Shown: positions 32,968 through 41,300, counted from the stretch's first letter. The stretch is 45,664 nucleotides of DNA from Pseudobdellovibrio sp. (GCA_023701385.1 JAMPXC010000026.1:1-45664); one strand, 5' to 3'. Numbers and translations are program-made. The notes: generated from the letters alone by a model not told the origin.

Positions 32968-33831
32968 TTAGCTAATGGCTTTAATAATCGCTTTAAAATA
33001 CTCCGGCATTTCAGGACGGTAGTACCAAGCTAAAGCAATTTTATAATCGAAAAACTGATCAGGGGAGATATCAACGATCTCCCCTTTTTTTATGGCGTCT
33101 TTGGCAAAGTCTTCGGCTAGTACAGAATAGCCTACACCCATCTCAATCATTGATAACAACGCGTCCGTGTTATTCGCATAATGGCGGTTAGGTTGCGCTT
33201 TATTTTTTAAGCGGTACTTTTCTAAATACTGATAAGTCATGCGATCTGATGGATCGAAATCAATAATGGCTTCGTTTTCTACTACATCTAGGAGCTTACG
33301 TTTTTTCCACGCTTTAGGAACGTAGAGTTTAAAACGTTCAGCGCGCAAAATGCGTGAATCCATTTCTTTGGTCACTTCTTGATGTTCAAGAATAGCTAAA
33401 TCACATTGGCCTGTTTTAAGCTTTTCTTGATTTTCAATACCGTCGGACAAATCAAATCTGAATCTGACTTTAGGGTATTTGGCTTTTTGAGAAAGTAAGT
33501 TGGGAATGACCCGAGATCGCAAAATGCTTGATGGTCCCGAGATGCCGATTTCAATGATGTGTTCAAAAGATGCCTTTTGAATCTTTGAAAGGGTCATTCC
33601 CTCATTTTCTAAACTAAGCTTAACGTACTGAAGAAGAGATTCTCCCTCTGTCGTTAATTTCATGCCCTTCCTTGATCTTATAAACAGCGTTGTTTCAAGC
33701 TGCTTCTCTAAAGACCTAATTCGTTGGGTTACTCCCGTCTGAGTAATCCCTAAAATGTGCGAGGCTTCTTGAACCGTGCCCTTTTGAACAACTGCCCAAA
33801 AAGCCTCTAGGGTGGGGCTGAGTAAACTCAT
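32968..33831 (-). CDS. LysR-family transcriptional regulator
   Basis: 287 residues. N-terminal winged helix with TLEAFWAVVQKGTVQEASHILGITQTGVTQRIRSLEKQLETTLFIR, close to the LysR HTH consensus, then a periplasmic-binding-protein-like effector domain (EIGISGPSSILRSRVIPNLL, CDLAILEH). It is divergent from the secreted protein gene at 33987, the usual arrangement for a LysR target. An inverted repeat lies directly upstream of its start. The effector is unknown. Confidence 0.92.
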   Translation of the reverse strand: MSLLSPTLEAFWAVVQKGTVQEASHILGITQTGVTQRIRSLEKQLETTLFIRSRKGMKLTTEGESLLQYVKLSLENEGMTLSKIQKASFEHIIEIGISGPSSILRSRVIPNLLSQKAKYPKVRFRFDLSDGIENQEKLKTGQCDLAILEHQEVTKEMDSRILRAERFKLYVPKAWKKRKLLDVVENEAIIDFDPSDRMTYQYLEKYRLKNKAQPNRHYANNTDALLSMIEMGVGYSVLAEDFAKDAIKKGEIVDISPDQFFDYKIALAWYYRPEMPEYFKAIIKAIS

Positions 33832-33838
33832 TTAAAAT

Positions 33839-33859
33839 CATAATAAACTCAAAATTATG
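33839..33859. promoter_or_regulatory. Inverted repeat upstream of the LysR gene, candidate LysR site
   Basis: CATAAT-N9-ATTATG, a perfect 6-bp repeat starting 8 bp before the LysR start codon. The strict T-N11-A spacing is not met, so LysR binding is only a guess. Position suits autorepression. Confidence 0.35.
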
Positions 33860-33986
33860 AATTATACAAATACTTTGTTTTTTTCTAGAGTGCGCAGCAA
33901 CAGAGTTATCAACACTTGCCGTGTGGAAAACTTTTGTAAGTCGTGCTGAAAGCGCGCAACGAAACTAAAAAATGAAAGGACAAATT

Positions 33987-34541
33987 ATGAAAAACGATTT
34001 TTTAAAATTAATGATTTTCGGATTTTTATCGGTCGGCTTGAAAACCGCTGCTGGAGCACAAGAGAAGCCTGTTGATAAACCTGTGAAGTACGGCGAAAAG
34101 TATTCATGCGCAGTAAAAACTGCTGATGAAAAAAATTATTTACTAGATATAGTGTGGTCTGCTGAGCCAAGCAAAATTTCTACAACGCCAAAATGGGTTG
34201 AGAAGTTAACGTATGTTCTGACTGAAAATTCTCAGATCATCGATCAGAATAATTTTTCTGATGCGATCGTAGGTAATAGCAAGGCTGATCTAACATTTGG
34301 TTCTAATAAATATGTGTTTGCAGGAGATTCGAGCTTTGATTCAAGAGTGGGAACAAACTCACATTCGGTAAACATTGAAATCAAGAAATCATATGACAAT
34401 AACGCTAAAACAGTTTTGAATATCGTGAGCTTTAAGGCTAGCCATATCTTTGACCGTTACTATGGGGGCATACAAGAAAAGACTATTGAACTGGCTATCG
34501 TAAGTTCAGAATGTTCAATTAGCCCCGCAGACAAAGACTAG
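33987..34541 (+). CDS. Secreted protein of unknown function, divergent from LysR gene
   Basis: 184 residues from ATG 33987, chosen because AAAGGA lies about 8 nt upstream; an ATG at 33972 would put that site inside the gene. The signal peptide is about 22 residues and cleaves after AGA|QEK. The mature protein is beta-rich (KYSCAVKTADEKNYLLDIVW, KYVFAGDSSFDSR) with a Cys pair, one near each end of the mature protein, that could be disulphide-linked. It resembles the many small periplasmic proteins of predatory bacteria, with no family recognised. It is followed after 33 bp by the DUF2817 peptidase. Confidence 0.7.
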   Translation: MKNDFLKLMIFGFLSVGLKTAAGAQEKPVDKPVKYGEKYSCAVKTADEKNYLLDIVWSAEPSKISTTPKWVEKLTYVLTENSQIIDQNNFSDAIVGNSKADLTFGSNKYVFAGDSSFDSRVGTNSHSVNIEIKKSYDNNAKTVLNIVSFKASHIFDRYYGGIQEKTIELAIVSSECSISPADKD

Positions 34542-34563
34542 ACAAAGCTTTAGGGTTGTTGCT

Positions 34564-34626
34564 CTAATAGGCGTATGAAAAAAATAATTTTAATACTTCC
34601 GTTATTTTTTGGTCTACGCCTATTAG
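34564..34626 (+). promoter_or_regulatory. Long hairpin enclosing the start of the DUF2817 peptidase gene
   Basis: Outer arms CTAATAGGCGTA (34564-34575) and TACGCCTATTAG (34615-34626) are perfect 12-bp complements. Inner arms AAAAAATAA (34579-34587) and TTATTTTTT (34602-34610) add 9 bp, leaving a 14-nt apical loop. The AGG before the start and the A of the ATG at 34575 lie in the outer stem, and the rest of the ATG in the small internal loop. In mRNA this should hide the translation start. Confidence 0.7.
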
Positions 34627-35744
34627 CCGCAGATTTTAATGACTACTTCAAAAATACTTTTGACGAAGCCGACCAAGCTTTTGATCAGTCTTTTGAAACA
34701 GTTAAAAAGTTACAGCCGCTAGCTCAAAAGCATGAATTTACTTTCGAGCAAGGCACGATTAAGTCGATTTACTGGCCGGCGAAGAAGAAAACCGACAAGC
34801 TATTAGTTCTTTTTTCAGGAACTCACGGTATCGAAGCTTTCGTAGGGTCTTCAGTTCAGCGTTGGTTAGTTGACCAGCCTTATGTGCAAAACCGCGAAGA
34901 CGTAAATATCTTAATGGTTCACGGGTTTAACGTTTATGGGTTTAAAAATAAACGCCGTGTGAACGAAAATAATATCGATTTAAACCGTAACTTTGTAACA
35001 GACCGTTCAACTTGGCAAAGTGACGATAGCGGTTACAAAAAACTAAACGACTATTTAAATCCTACTGACGAGGCCACTTACGGTTTTTGGGCGAATGCCA
35101 AATTTATGTGTAATGCCGTAAATAAAATGGTTCGTCATGGTTTAGAAAACTTAAGAAATGCGATTCTTCGCGGGCAGTACACTTATCCACAAGGTTTATA
35201 TTACGGTGGTAATATGATCGCTAGACAGTGGGATCTTTTAAATGAATTGATTGATAAGTATGTCGCTGGTCACGCTAAAGTTTTCGTGATCGATCTGCAC
35301 ACAGGCTACGGTAAGCGCGGTAAATTACATCTTTTAGCTAACGGCAAAAAAGAGGGTAATCCGCTAATTGAAATTTTCACTGAACAGAATGAAATCGACT
35401 ACGGATCAGATGAAAAGTTTTATTCGATCCAAGGTGAAATGTTGACGTTCTTCATTCATGAAATTAACTACAAATTAAAAGATAAAGCGCCTAAATCAGT
35501 GGGAATCACTTTTGAATACGGAACTTTAGACAGCCAAAAGACAACGGGTTCAATTGAGTCGCTTCGTCGTATGGTTTTTGAAAATCAAAACTTCTGGCAT
35601 CCCGCACAAGATGCAGAAGATGCAGAAAAAATTAAAAATGATTTTCAAGAGATGTTTTTTCCGTCTGATCGTGAATGGCGTAAAACCATTTTAGATCAGA
35701 CCGAAGAAAAAACGAAAAAGATTCTTGATTGGTTATCTAAGTAA
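34575..35744 (+). CDS. Exported DUF2817 / M14-like metallopeptidase
   Basis: 389 residues with a signal peptide (MKKIILILPLFFGLRLLAA|DF). The zinc-binding pattern of M14-like enzymes is visible: HGIE in VLFSGTHGIEAFVGS (His and Glu), ENNIDLNRNF, the third ligand His in VFVIDLHTGYG, and a catalytic-type Glu in GITFEYGT. This fits the DUF2817 branch of carboxypeptidase/deacylase-like proteins. The likely role is trimming peptides or peptidoglycan-derived peptides in the periplasm or outside. The start region is buried in a strong hairpin. It is convergent with the S9 peptidase, stops adjacent. Confidence 0.85.
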   Translation: MKKIILILPLFFGLRLLAADFNDYFKNTFDEADQAFDQSFETVKKLQPLAQKHEFTFEQGTIKSIYWPAKKKTDKLLVLFSGTHGIEAFVGSSVQRWLVDQPYVQNREDVNILMVHGFNVYGFKNKRRVNENNIDLNRNFVTDRSTWQSDDSGYKKLNDYLNPTDEATYGFWANAKFMCNAVNKMVRHGLENLRNAILRGQYTYPQGLYYGGNMIARQWDLLNELIDKYVAGHAKVFVIDLHTGYGKRGKLHLLANGKKEGNPLIEIFTEQNEIDYGSDEKFYSIQGEMLTFFIHEINYKLKDKAPKSVGITFEYGTLDSQKTTGSIESLRRMVFENQNFWHPAQDAEDAEKIKNDFQEMFFPSDREWRKTILDQTEEKTKKILDWLSK

Positions 35745-37877
35745 TTATTTTTTTGGCGTATTTAATTTCTGAAATAAGTACGTGTATTCCATACCTAGCA
35801 TAGTCGCATACTCTTTTAAGTTTGCGGCTCTGCCGTGGCCCCCATCGATATTTTCATAATATATCACCGGGTAACCCATTTGTTTAAGACGCGCCACCAT
35901 TTGGCGGGCATGGGCTGGATGAACGCGGTCATCTTTAGTGCTCGTAATAAAGAAAGCTTCTGGGTATTTTACATTCTTTTTAATATTGTGAAGCGGAGAA
36001 TACTTCATTAACACTTTACGATCAGCCGGAACATCAGGGTTACCGTATTCGGCTTGCCAGCTGGCACCTGCTAATAATTTATTAAAACGAATCATGTTTG
36101 CTAGCGGTACTTCACTGACAACAGCGCCATACAAATCAGGTCGCTGGGTTAACATCACACTTGTTAGTAAACCTCCGTTTGATCCACCCATGATTCCCAG
36201 ATGTTGAGGAGAAGTAATTTTTCTTTTAATTAAATCTTCACTGACGGCAATGAAATCATCGAAAGCTTTTTGGCGGTTGGCTCCAAGAGCCGCCTTGTGC
36301 CATAACGGACCATATTCACCACCACCACGAATATTTGCTAACACATAAACATTTCCACGCGATAACCAAACTTTTCCTGGTACGCCTAAATAGTAAGGCG
36401 TCATAGCCGCTTCAAAACCGCCGTAACCGTATTGAAGTACGGGGTTTTTACCGTCGTATTTTAAATTTTTCGAGTGAACAATAAAGTACGGAATTAAAGT
36501 GCCGTCTTTACTTTTTACTTTAAACTGCTGCGAAGTAAAATTTTTCGCATTGAATCGTTCCGGCGAAGCTTGGATAAATTTAAGTTTTAATTTCGCGTCC
36601 TGGGCTGAATCTGTGTAATACACCTGAGTCGGTGTTAAAAAATCTGTGTAACTGAAATAAGTTTTATTCGAATACGGATCAATCGCAAAAATAGACCAGT
36701 TACCATTGTTGTGTGCACTTAACCCATGAACGAATTTGCCAATCACCCAGCGGTTATCGACACGATCAACCGGAATCATCGTGCGTTTAACATCACGTAA
36801 AGCCGCGATCCATAGTTGATCTCTATTTTTTGTTGTGCTTTGTAGAACTTCAGTTTCGCTAGGTAAAAAAACAATTTCTGGGTCTTTAATGTTTTGCAAA
36901 GAGAATAGCGGAAACGATAACAACGTGCCTGGTGGAACTGTTTTGCCATTTACTGTGTAATCAGATTTTACGGTAAATAAAACTTGATCTTTAAAGATTG
37001 TTCTTACTTCGGCATCGTTAGGAATTGGAATTTTGACTAATTTTTGTGTCGCTAAGTCGGCTAAATAGTAAACTTCGTATTCATAGAACGAAATCGATTT
37101 AGAAACGATAAAATGCATTTTATCTTGGTCGGCCACCATCCAGCTGTCGATGCTGACATAGTCTTTGGGTACATCGGCGATAAAAGTGGCCTCTGCTAAT
37201 TTTTGCCCACGTTTAATAAATTTTAAAATTTGAGGGTAACCTGAGTTTGTTAGCTTTTTAGGGTCAGTTGCGTCTGTCCAAAGCAGTGTGTTTGCGTCAT
37301 ACCATTCGAACTGACTTTTCGATTCTGGAAAATGAAAGCCATTTTTAACAAATTCTTTTTTTCCTAAGTCATATTCGCGGGCCGTGATCGCATCTTTTCC
37401 GCCGTTCGATAAAAAGACCAAGCACATACGGTCATTTTTTTTGTAGCAGGTAAGACTTTTCCAAACCCAGTTTTTATTTTCTGCTTTAGCGATCTCATCA
37501 AGGTCAAAAACAACTTCCCAGTTATTTTTATGGGCATTGAAATCAGCAACTGAAATTCTTTTTAACTGGCCGCGCACATGCACTTGGTCTTGCCAATATT
37601 GGTACAGTTGGTTGTCGTGAAAATAGATCGATGGAAGTTTATCTTTGGCTGTTACGACATTTAGAATTTCTGTTTCGATGACTGGAAATAACGGATCAGT
37701 TTTAAGGCGCGCCACAGACAGAACATTTTCTACTTCGGCGAAACTGCGTACTTGTGGCGATTCGATTTCTTCAAGATAACTTAAGTCTTTTGATAACGGA
37801 TCTGATGGTGCGTTTGATTTAAGAGAGCAAGAATTGATTGTAAGAGCACAAAAAAATAAAGCTATGATATTTTTCAT
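35745..37877 (-). CDS. Prolyl oligopeptidase-family serine peptidase (S9A), lipoprotein
   Basis: 710 residues. A short lipoprotein signal peptide ends in TINSC (Cys17). A seven-blade propeller-like N-terminal domain occupies about 60-430, then the alpha/beta-hydrolase domain. The nucleophile is in GIMGGSNGGLLTSV, the Asp in TSTKDDRVHPAHA and the His in NIDGGHGRAA, so the triad is complete. PVLQYGYGGFEAAMTPYY is typical of S9A enzymes. Lipidation puts it on the membrane surface, where it would cut short proline-containing peptides. The ATG is inside a terminator-like hairpin and has no ribosome site. Confidence 0.93.
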   Translation of the reverse strand: MKNIIALFFCALTINSCSLKSNAPSDPLSKDLSYLEEIESPQVRSFAEVENVLSVARLKTDPLFPVIETEILNVVTAKDKLPSIYFHDNQLYQYWQDQVHVRGQLKRISVADFNAHKNNWEVVFDLDEIAKAENKNWVWKSLTCYKKNDRMCLVFLSNGGKDAITAREYDLGKKEFVKNGFHFPESKSQFEWYDANTLLWTDATDPKKLTNSGYPQILKFIKRGQKLAEATFIADVPKDYVSIDSWMVADQDKMHFIVSKSISFYEYEVYYLADLATQKLVKIPIPNDAEVRTIFKDQVLFTVKSDYTVNGKTVPPGTLLSFPLFSLQNIKDPEIVFLPSETEVLQSTTKNRDQLWIAALRDVKRTMIPVDRVDNRWVIGKFVHGLSAHNNGNWSIFAIDPYSNKTYFSYTDFLTPTQVYYTDSAQDAKLKLKFIQASPERFNAKNFTSQQFKVKSKDGTLIPYFIVHSKNLKYDGKNPVLQYGYGGFEAAMTPYYLGVPGKVWLSRGNVYVLANIRGGGEYGPLWHKAALGANRQKAFDDFIAVSEDLIKRKITSPQHLGIMGGSNGGLLTSVMLTQRPDLYGAVVSEVPLANMIRFNKLLAGASWQAEYGNPDVPADRKVLMKYSPLHNIKKNVKYPEAFFITSTKDDRVHPAHARQMVARLKQMGYPVIYYENIDGGHGRAANLKEYATMLGMEYTYLFQKLNTPKK

Positions 37878-37886
37878 AGCTTTATT
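37855..37886 (-). terminator. Terminator-like hairpin overlapping the S9 peptidase start codon
   Basis: Arms AATAAAGCTATGA and TCATAGCTTTATT are perfect 13-bp complements around a 6-nt loop. On the minus strand a U-run follows, so it fits an intrinsic terminator for the nitroreductase gene. The ATG (37877-37875) lies in the first arm and the U-run encodes Phe-Phe of the signal peptide. It may also regulate translation. Confidence 0.72.
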
Positions 37887-37911
37887 TTAAGGATTTAAAT
37901 TTTTAAAACAA
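37884..37911 (-). promoter_or_regulatory. Candidate promoter of the S9 peptidase gene
   Basis: On the minus strand: TTGTTT (37911-37906), 16-bp spacer, TAAAAT (37889-37884). The expected start point falls at about 37877, the first base of the ATG, which would make a leaderless mRNA and explain the missing ribosome site. Confidence 0.4.
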
Positions 37912-37924
37912 TGTCTTATTTGGT

Positions 37925-38575
37925 TTATCTGTAATCAAAAACATCAGACGCCGGAAAGCGTACTTTTTTCGAATGTTGGTACTTATCATCAGCTGCTCTG
38001 TAGCCACAAGCTACAGCGGCAATTGTTTTCCAGCCAGAACCTTCAAGATTTAAAACTTTGTCGTAACCAGCTTGATCAATACCTTCCATTGGAAGAGTGT
38101 CGATTTCCATCATCGCTGCTGTCGTCAAAATTGAACCCATAGCGATGTATGTTTGGCGTTGCGCCCACCATTTGATTGTTTCGAATCTAGGACCTTTTAA
38201 AAGATCTCCTACCATCACGCTTTTAAATTTTTCTAAAGCAGATGGATCAACACCGCGAGATTTAGCTGTTTCAGCCACAAATTTATCAATGTGAGCTTCG
38301 TCTAATTGTTCTTTGTAAGTTAAAACTACAAAGTGAGAAGCTTGAGTGACCGGCGTTTGGCCGTAAGAGGCATCCTGAAGTTTTTGTCTTAACTCAGGAT
38401 TTTGGACAACGATAAATTTCCAAGGCTGTAAACCGTAAGACGAAGCCGATAAACGAAACGACTCAGTTAAGATATTCCAGTCTTGTTCACGGATAACTTT
38501 CGTGGGGTCAAACTTTTTACAAGCGTAACGCCAGTTCAGTTGTTTATGAATAATTTCGTTATCTACCGGTGACAT
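37925..38575 (-). CDS. Nitroreductase-family NAD(P)H oxidoreductase (NfsB-like)
   Basis: 216-residue FMN enzyme of the nitroreductase fold. WRYACKKFDPTKV at the N-terminus, SFRLSASSYGLQPWKFIVVQNPELRQKL (FMN contacts), AALGS-like YIAMGSILTTAAMMEIDTLPMEGID, and the C-terminal VACGYRAADDKYQHSKKVRFP match NfsB/YfkO-type enzymes. It probably reduces quinones or nitro compounds. It starts 3 bp after the downstream-facing neighbour's stop, so both may be co-transcribed. Confidence 0.92.
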   Translation of the reverse strand: MSPVDNEIIHKQLNWRYACKKFDPTKVIREQDWNILTESFRLSASSYGLQPWKFIVVQNPELRQKLQDASYGQTPVTQASHFVVLTYKEQLDEAHIDKFVAETAKSRGVDPSALEKFKSVMVGDLLKGPRFETIKWWAQRQTYIAMGSILTTAAMMEIDTLPMEGIDQAGYDKVLNLEGSGWKTIAAVACGYRAADDKYQHSKKVRFPASDVFDYR

Positions 38576-38577
38576 GA

Positions 38578-39174
38578 TTACTTCACTTCGAATTCAGAAA
38601 ATGCGAAAGCCGATTTAGTAAACATTGATTCTTGATCGCTGTTTGAAGCAGCTACACGCCAGAAGTATTTAACACCAGCTTCTAAGCCTTTCACTTCGAA
38701 TGAAGTTCCTGCAACAAATTTGTCTTCAGCAACATACATTGAACGGTTGTTAAAACCAGCATCTTTTGAAACTTGCACGTGGTAAGTTTTAGCACCTTCA
38801 GAGGCAGCCCACTCAAGTTTCACAGCTTCACCAGAAACTTTAGCTAAAAATTTTGGTGATTCTAATTTTACTTTTGCTGGAACAGCTCTTTTAACTGCAT
38901 CAGTTTGTTTTTCAGGAAAAATAGCTGCTACTTGTTCTTGGCGCTTGTGGCTCCAGTCGTAGTTAGCGCCATAACCAGCTTTTTTACCATGACCAGCTTC
39001 AGCGTGCGCTCCGTGAGCAGCGCCAGCCGTGTGACCTTCAGCTGCGCAATCTTTGCCTGCTTCTTCTTTCGAGCATGAAGCTACAGCGTCAGCTTTGTGT
39101 GCTTCTTCAGCTACTGAATTTAAATTGAAACCTAAAACTAATAAAAATGCCGCTAAGGCTACTAAAATTTTCAT
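38578..39174 (-). CDS. Periplasmic protein with His/Ala-rich segment and fibronectin type III-like domain
   Basis: 198 residues from ATG 39174; GAGGAG about 7 nt upstream fixes this start over a longer frame. The signal peptide is about 24 residues (LLVLGFNLNSVAEE). Residues about 30-65 are rich in His, Ala, Gly and Glu with two Cys (HTAGAAHGAHAEAGHGKK), possibly metal-binding. The C-terminal 95 residues have the fibronectin type III pattern (VKLEWAASEGAKTYHVQVS, GTSFEVKGLEAGVKYFWRVAA). Function unknown; a role in metal handling or surface binding is a guess. Confidence 0.75.
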   Translation of the reverse strand: MKILVALAAFLLVLGFNLNSVAEEAHKADAVASCSKEEAGKDCAAEGHTAGAAHGAHAEAGHGKKAGYGANYDWSHKRQEQVAAIFPEKQTDAVKRAVPAKVKLESPKFLAKVSGEAVKLEWAASEGAKTYHVQVSKDAGFNNRSMYVAEDKFVAGTSFEVKGLEAGVKYFWRVAASNSDQESMFTKSAFAFSEFEVK

Positions 39175-39294
39175 GCGGATCTCCTCAAAAATCGCGATAA
39201 ACAAACAGAATGATTTAATTTAATGCCATTGGGGCTTCGGAGCAAGATTTCCCTAAGCTGATTACATGTTTTTCGGCTGCGCCAAAATAGACTC

Positions 39295-39324
39295 TTGCAT
39301 TTACGAGGTGCCCAATGCTACAAA
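39295..39324 (+). promoter_or_regulatory. Candidate promoter of rnpB
   Basis: TTGCAT (39295-39300), 18-bp spacer, TACAAA (39319-39324). The predicted start at about 39331 agrees with the 5' arm of the RNase P P1 helix. Confidence 0.5.
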
Positions 39325-39331
39325 TCTCAGC

Positions 39332-39745
39332 AAGGTTTTGCAGATGATCGCGTGCGGTGTAAACCGTACGAGGAAAGTCCGAGCTTCGCAGAGCAGCGCC
39401 TGGGGTAACGCCCCTCCATCGTAAGGTGAGGAACAGTGGAACAGAGAGAATGTCCGGGGCATTGAGCCTGATTTCGGGAACGGGAGAAATCGGGGGAGCC
39501 GCTGGAGTGAAAACAGCCAAACTCGTGCGCGAAGCAAGATCAAATAGGGAATCCCACTAGCAATAGTGGTTCTTGGTGGAGATTTCGGTTTCCATACAGA
39601 GAATAAGCTCTGCTCGAGTGAAGATTCCGGGTACGATCGCTTGAGCCCCTCAGTAATGTTGGGCCTAGAGGAATGATTATCGAACTGTGTGGACAATGTG
39701 GGAGAAAACACAGGGAACAGAACTCGGCTTATCGCAAAACCGACC
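39332..39745 (+). ncRNA. rnpB: RNase P RNA (bacterial class A)
   Basis: Catalytic RNA that matures tRNA 5' ends. The conserved 5' block GAGGAAAGTCCGAGCTTCG begins at about 39370. GGGGTAACGCCCC and the purine-rich GGAACAGAGAG follow. The 3' block ACAGAACTCGGCTTAT lies near 39717-39732 and completes P4. The P1 helix can be drawn from GGTTTTGC (39334-39341) and GCAAAACC (39734-39741), which sets the ends and a length of about 410 nt. A T-run at 39750-39756 after P1 may terminate transcription. Apparent open frames antisense to it are spurious. Confidence 0.93.
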
Positions 39746-39757
39746 CATCTTTTTTTC

Positions 39758-40780
39758 TTAAACTTTCTTTTTGCCAAGAACGAAAAGTTCGCGGCCTTCA
39801 CGGCGTGGAAGTGATTTTCTCCAGCGACCCCAGAATAAGAACTGAAAACTGTCTTTAAGTAGTTCGCGGATTTCCCATTCGCTGCTGCCGTAAGGTGGGC
39901 CCGCGCGTTTTAACATCGCAAAAAACACGGCAATCAATTGACCTTCTTCATGAAGAAGTCTGCGCCATAGTTTAACCATTTCTTTTCGGCGTTTAGGGTC
40001 AATCGCGCAAAAGCACGTGTGTTCAATGATCACGTCGAAGGTGCCATTCCAATCGTGCGGCAGAGTGAAAATATCTTGCCGCAGAAAAGTGATATTTTCC
40101 ATGTGGCCGTATAATTTTTTAGCCTGCGCAATAGCGCCCGCCGAAAAATCGACAGCGGTTACAACGTGCCCAGCTTCGGCAAATAGGGCAGCATCATGGC
40201 CAGAACCACAGCCTAAAACAAGAATGCGGCATTTAGGTAATTTTAAACGCGGAAGCATATCTTTAAAGGCAGGAGCAGGTTCACCTAAGTCCCAACCAGG
40301 ATTACCTTCGTTGTAAATATTAGTCCAAAACTGCGAGTCTTCTAAATTTGCATTTTCAAAATAATAATCAGGAGTATCAACTCTGATTCCATTTAACGTG
40401 AAGCTTTCGTCATCGAATTCATCGCAGGCATCAAAAAGTTGTTCTTGCGCTTTTTCAGTTAAACGAAAAGGCGCGTGCGTTGTTGTTAAACCACAGATGC
40501 GGTCAAACGGATCAAGGCTGAATTTTTTAAGATCACATTCAAAGGTAAGCTGCTGTTGCGTTTCAACAAAAACTCTATCACCTTGCGCTACCAGCTTGTG
40601 GCCAAGGAGCGGGTGATCAAAAGCTTCAACGATGAATTTTGTTTTTTCAAACGATGTTTCAAGAGTGAAACTGTTGTTTAAACGAAGATTGCGAAGCAGA
40701 GCCTGTGCGATTTCGCCATCGGGAACTGCCTTTTCATTTTCAGACAATTCGCCGTGTTCGTTAATCGTCAAATAATTCAT
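39758..40780 (-). CDS. TPMT-like SAM-dependent methyltransferase with extra N-terminal domain
   Basis: 340 residues. The C-terminal 210 residues resemble thiopurine-methyltransferase-like enzymes: WTNIYNEGNPGWDLGEPAPAF, then the SAM motif ILVLGCGSGHDAALFAEAGH and VTAVDFSAGAIAQAK, and FDVIIEHTCFCAIDPKRR. The first 120 residues are a separate domain with GHKLVAQGDRVFVETQ and an FDDESFTLNGI segment that I do not recognise. The substrate may be a small thiol or metalloid compound by family analogy only. It is convergent with rnpB; the stop is next to the rnpB T-run. Confidence 0.8.
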   Translation of the reverse strand: MNYLTINEHGELSENEKAVPDGEIAQALLRNLRLNNSFTLETSFEKTKFIVEAFDHPLLGHKLVAQGDRVFVETQQQLTFECDLKKFSLDPFDRICGLTTTHAPFRLTEKAQEQLFDACDEFDDESFTLNGIRVDTPDYYFENANLEDSQFWTNIYNEGNPGWDLGEPAPAFKDMLPRLKLPKCRILVLGCGSGHDAALFAEAGHVVTAVDFSAGAIAQAKKLYGHMENITFLRQDIFTLPHDWNGTFDVIIEHTCFCAIDPKRRKEMVKLWRRLLHEEGQLIAVFFAMLKRAGPPYGSSEWEIRELLKDSFQFLFWGRWRKSLPRREGRELFVLGKKKV

Positions 40781-40786
40781 TTCTAA

Positions 40787-41266
40787 CTAGTGGCTTTCTG
40801 CCGGGGCTGAAGCAGCCGGAGTTGTTTCAGTTGCAGGAGTCGCTGGAGTTTCTTCAGTCGATGTTGTGCCATCAGAAGAAATTGTTGTGCCTTCTTTAAA
40901 TTCTAAAGCTTGTGAGCCCGCGTTTACAGATTGTAAAACCCATTTTTGAACATTTGGATCTTCTGATAAAGCTTTTGTTAAAACCGCTTCGCCAGAGATT
41001 GTTTGAGTTGTGCTATCAGCTTCATCGTACTGGTAAGAAAAATGAGCTTTCACTTTGTTGTCTTCTAATTTTTCTGTATACATTTTATTTAAACGGAAAT
41101 TGGCCATAGTAGGCACTTTGGCCTTAACGCTCTCCTCAATAAGGATCGTTAATTTGCTTTGAATCCCAGCATGAATGTCTGTGCCCATTTGCGACGGTGA
41201 GTTAAAAAGGCACCAAGTCCAAATAAAAGCTGAAACGAATAAAACAAAGCTGAAAATTTTGATCAT
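40787..41266 (-). CDS. Membrane-anchored protein with Ala/Thr/Pro-rich tail
   Basis: 159 residues from ATG 41266 (TAGGAA 9 nt upstream). One N-terminal helix (FSFVLFVSAFIWTWCLF) is followed by a domain with VKAHFSYQYDEADSTTQTISGEAVL, then a low-complexity tail (TPATETTPAASAPAESH). The protein is probably in the periplasm, held by the helix. No family recognised. It precedes the methyltransferase gene by 6 bp, so they may share a transcript. Confidence 0.7.
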   Translation of the reverse strand: MIKIFSFVLFVSAFIWTWCLFNSPSQMGTDIHAGIQSKLTILIEESVKAKVPTMANFRLNKMYTEKLEDNKVKAHFSYQYDEADSTTQTISGEAVLTKALSEDPNVQKWVLQSVNAGSQALEFKEGTTISSDGTTSTEETPATPATETTPAASAPAESH

Positions 41267-41300
41267 AGTTGAAGTTCCTATCATGCCCTTTAGAATAAGG

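Noticed and set aside
33908-33936. DnaA-box-like words (TTATCAACA, TGTGGAAAA)
   Set aside because: Mismatched, few and unaccompanied by an AT-rich unwinding region or dnaA/dnaN genes; not an origin.
39215-39801. Minus-strand open frames of 101 and 166 codons
   Set aside because: They lie antisense to the RNase P RNA, lack protein-like composition and have no ribosome sites.
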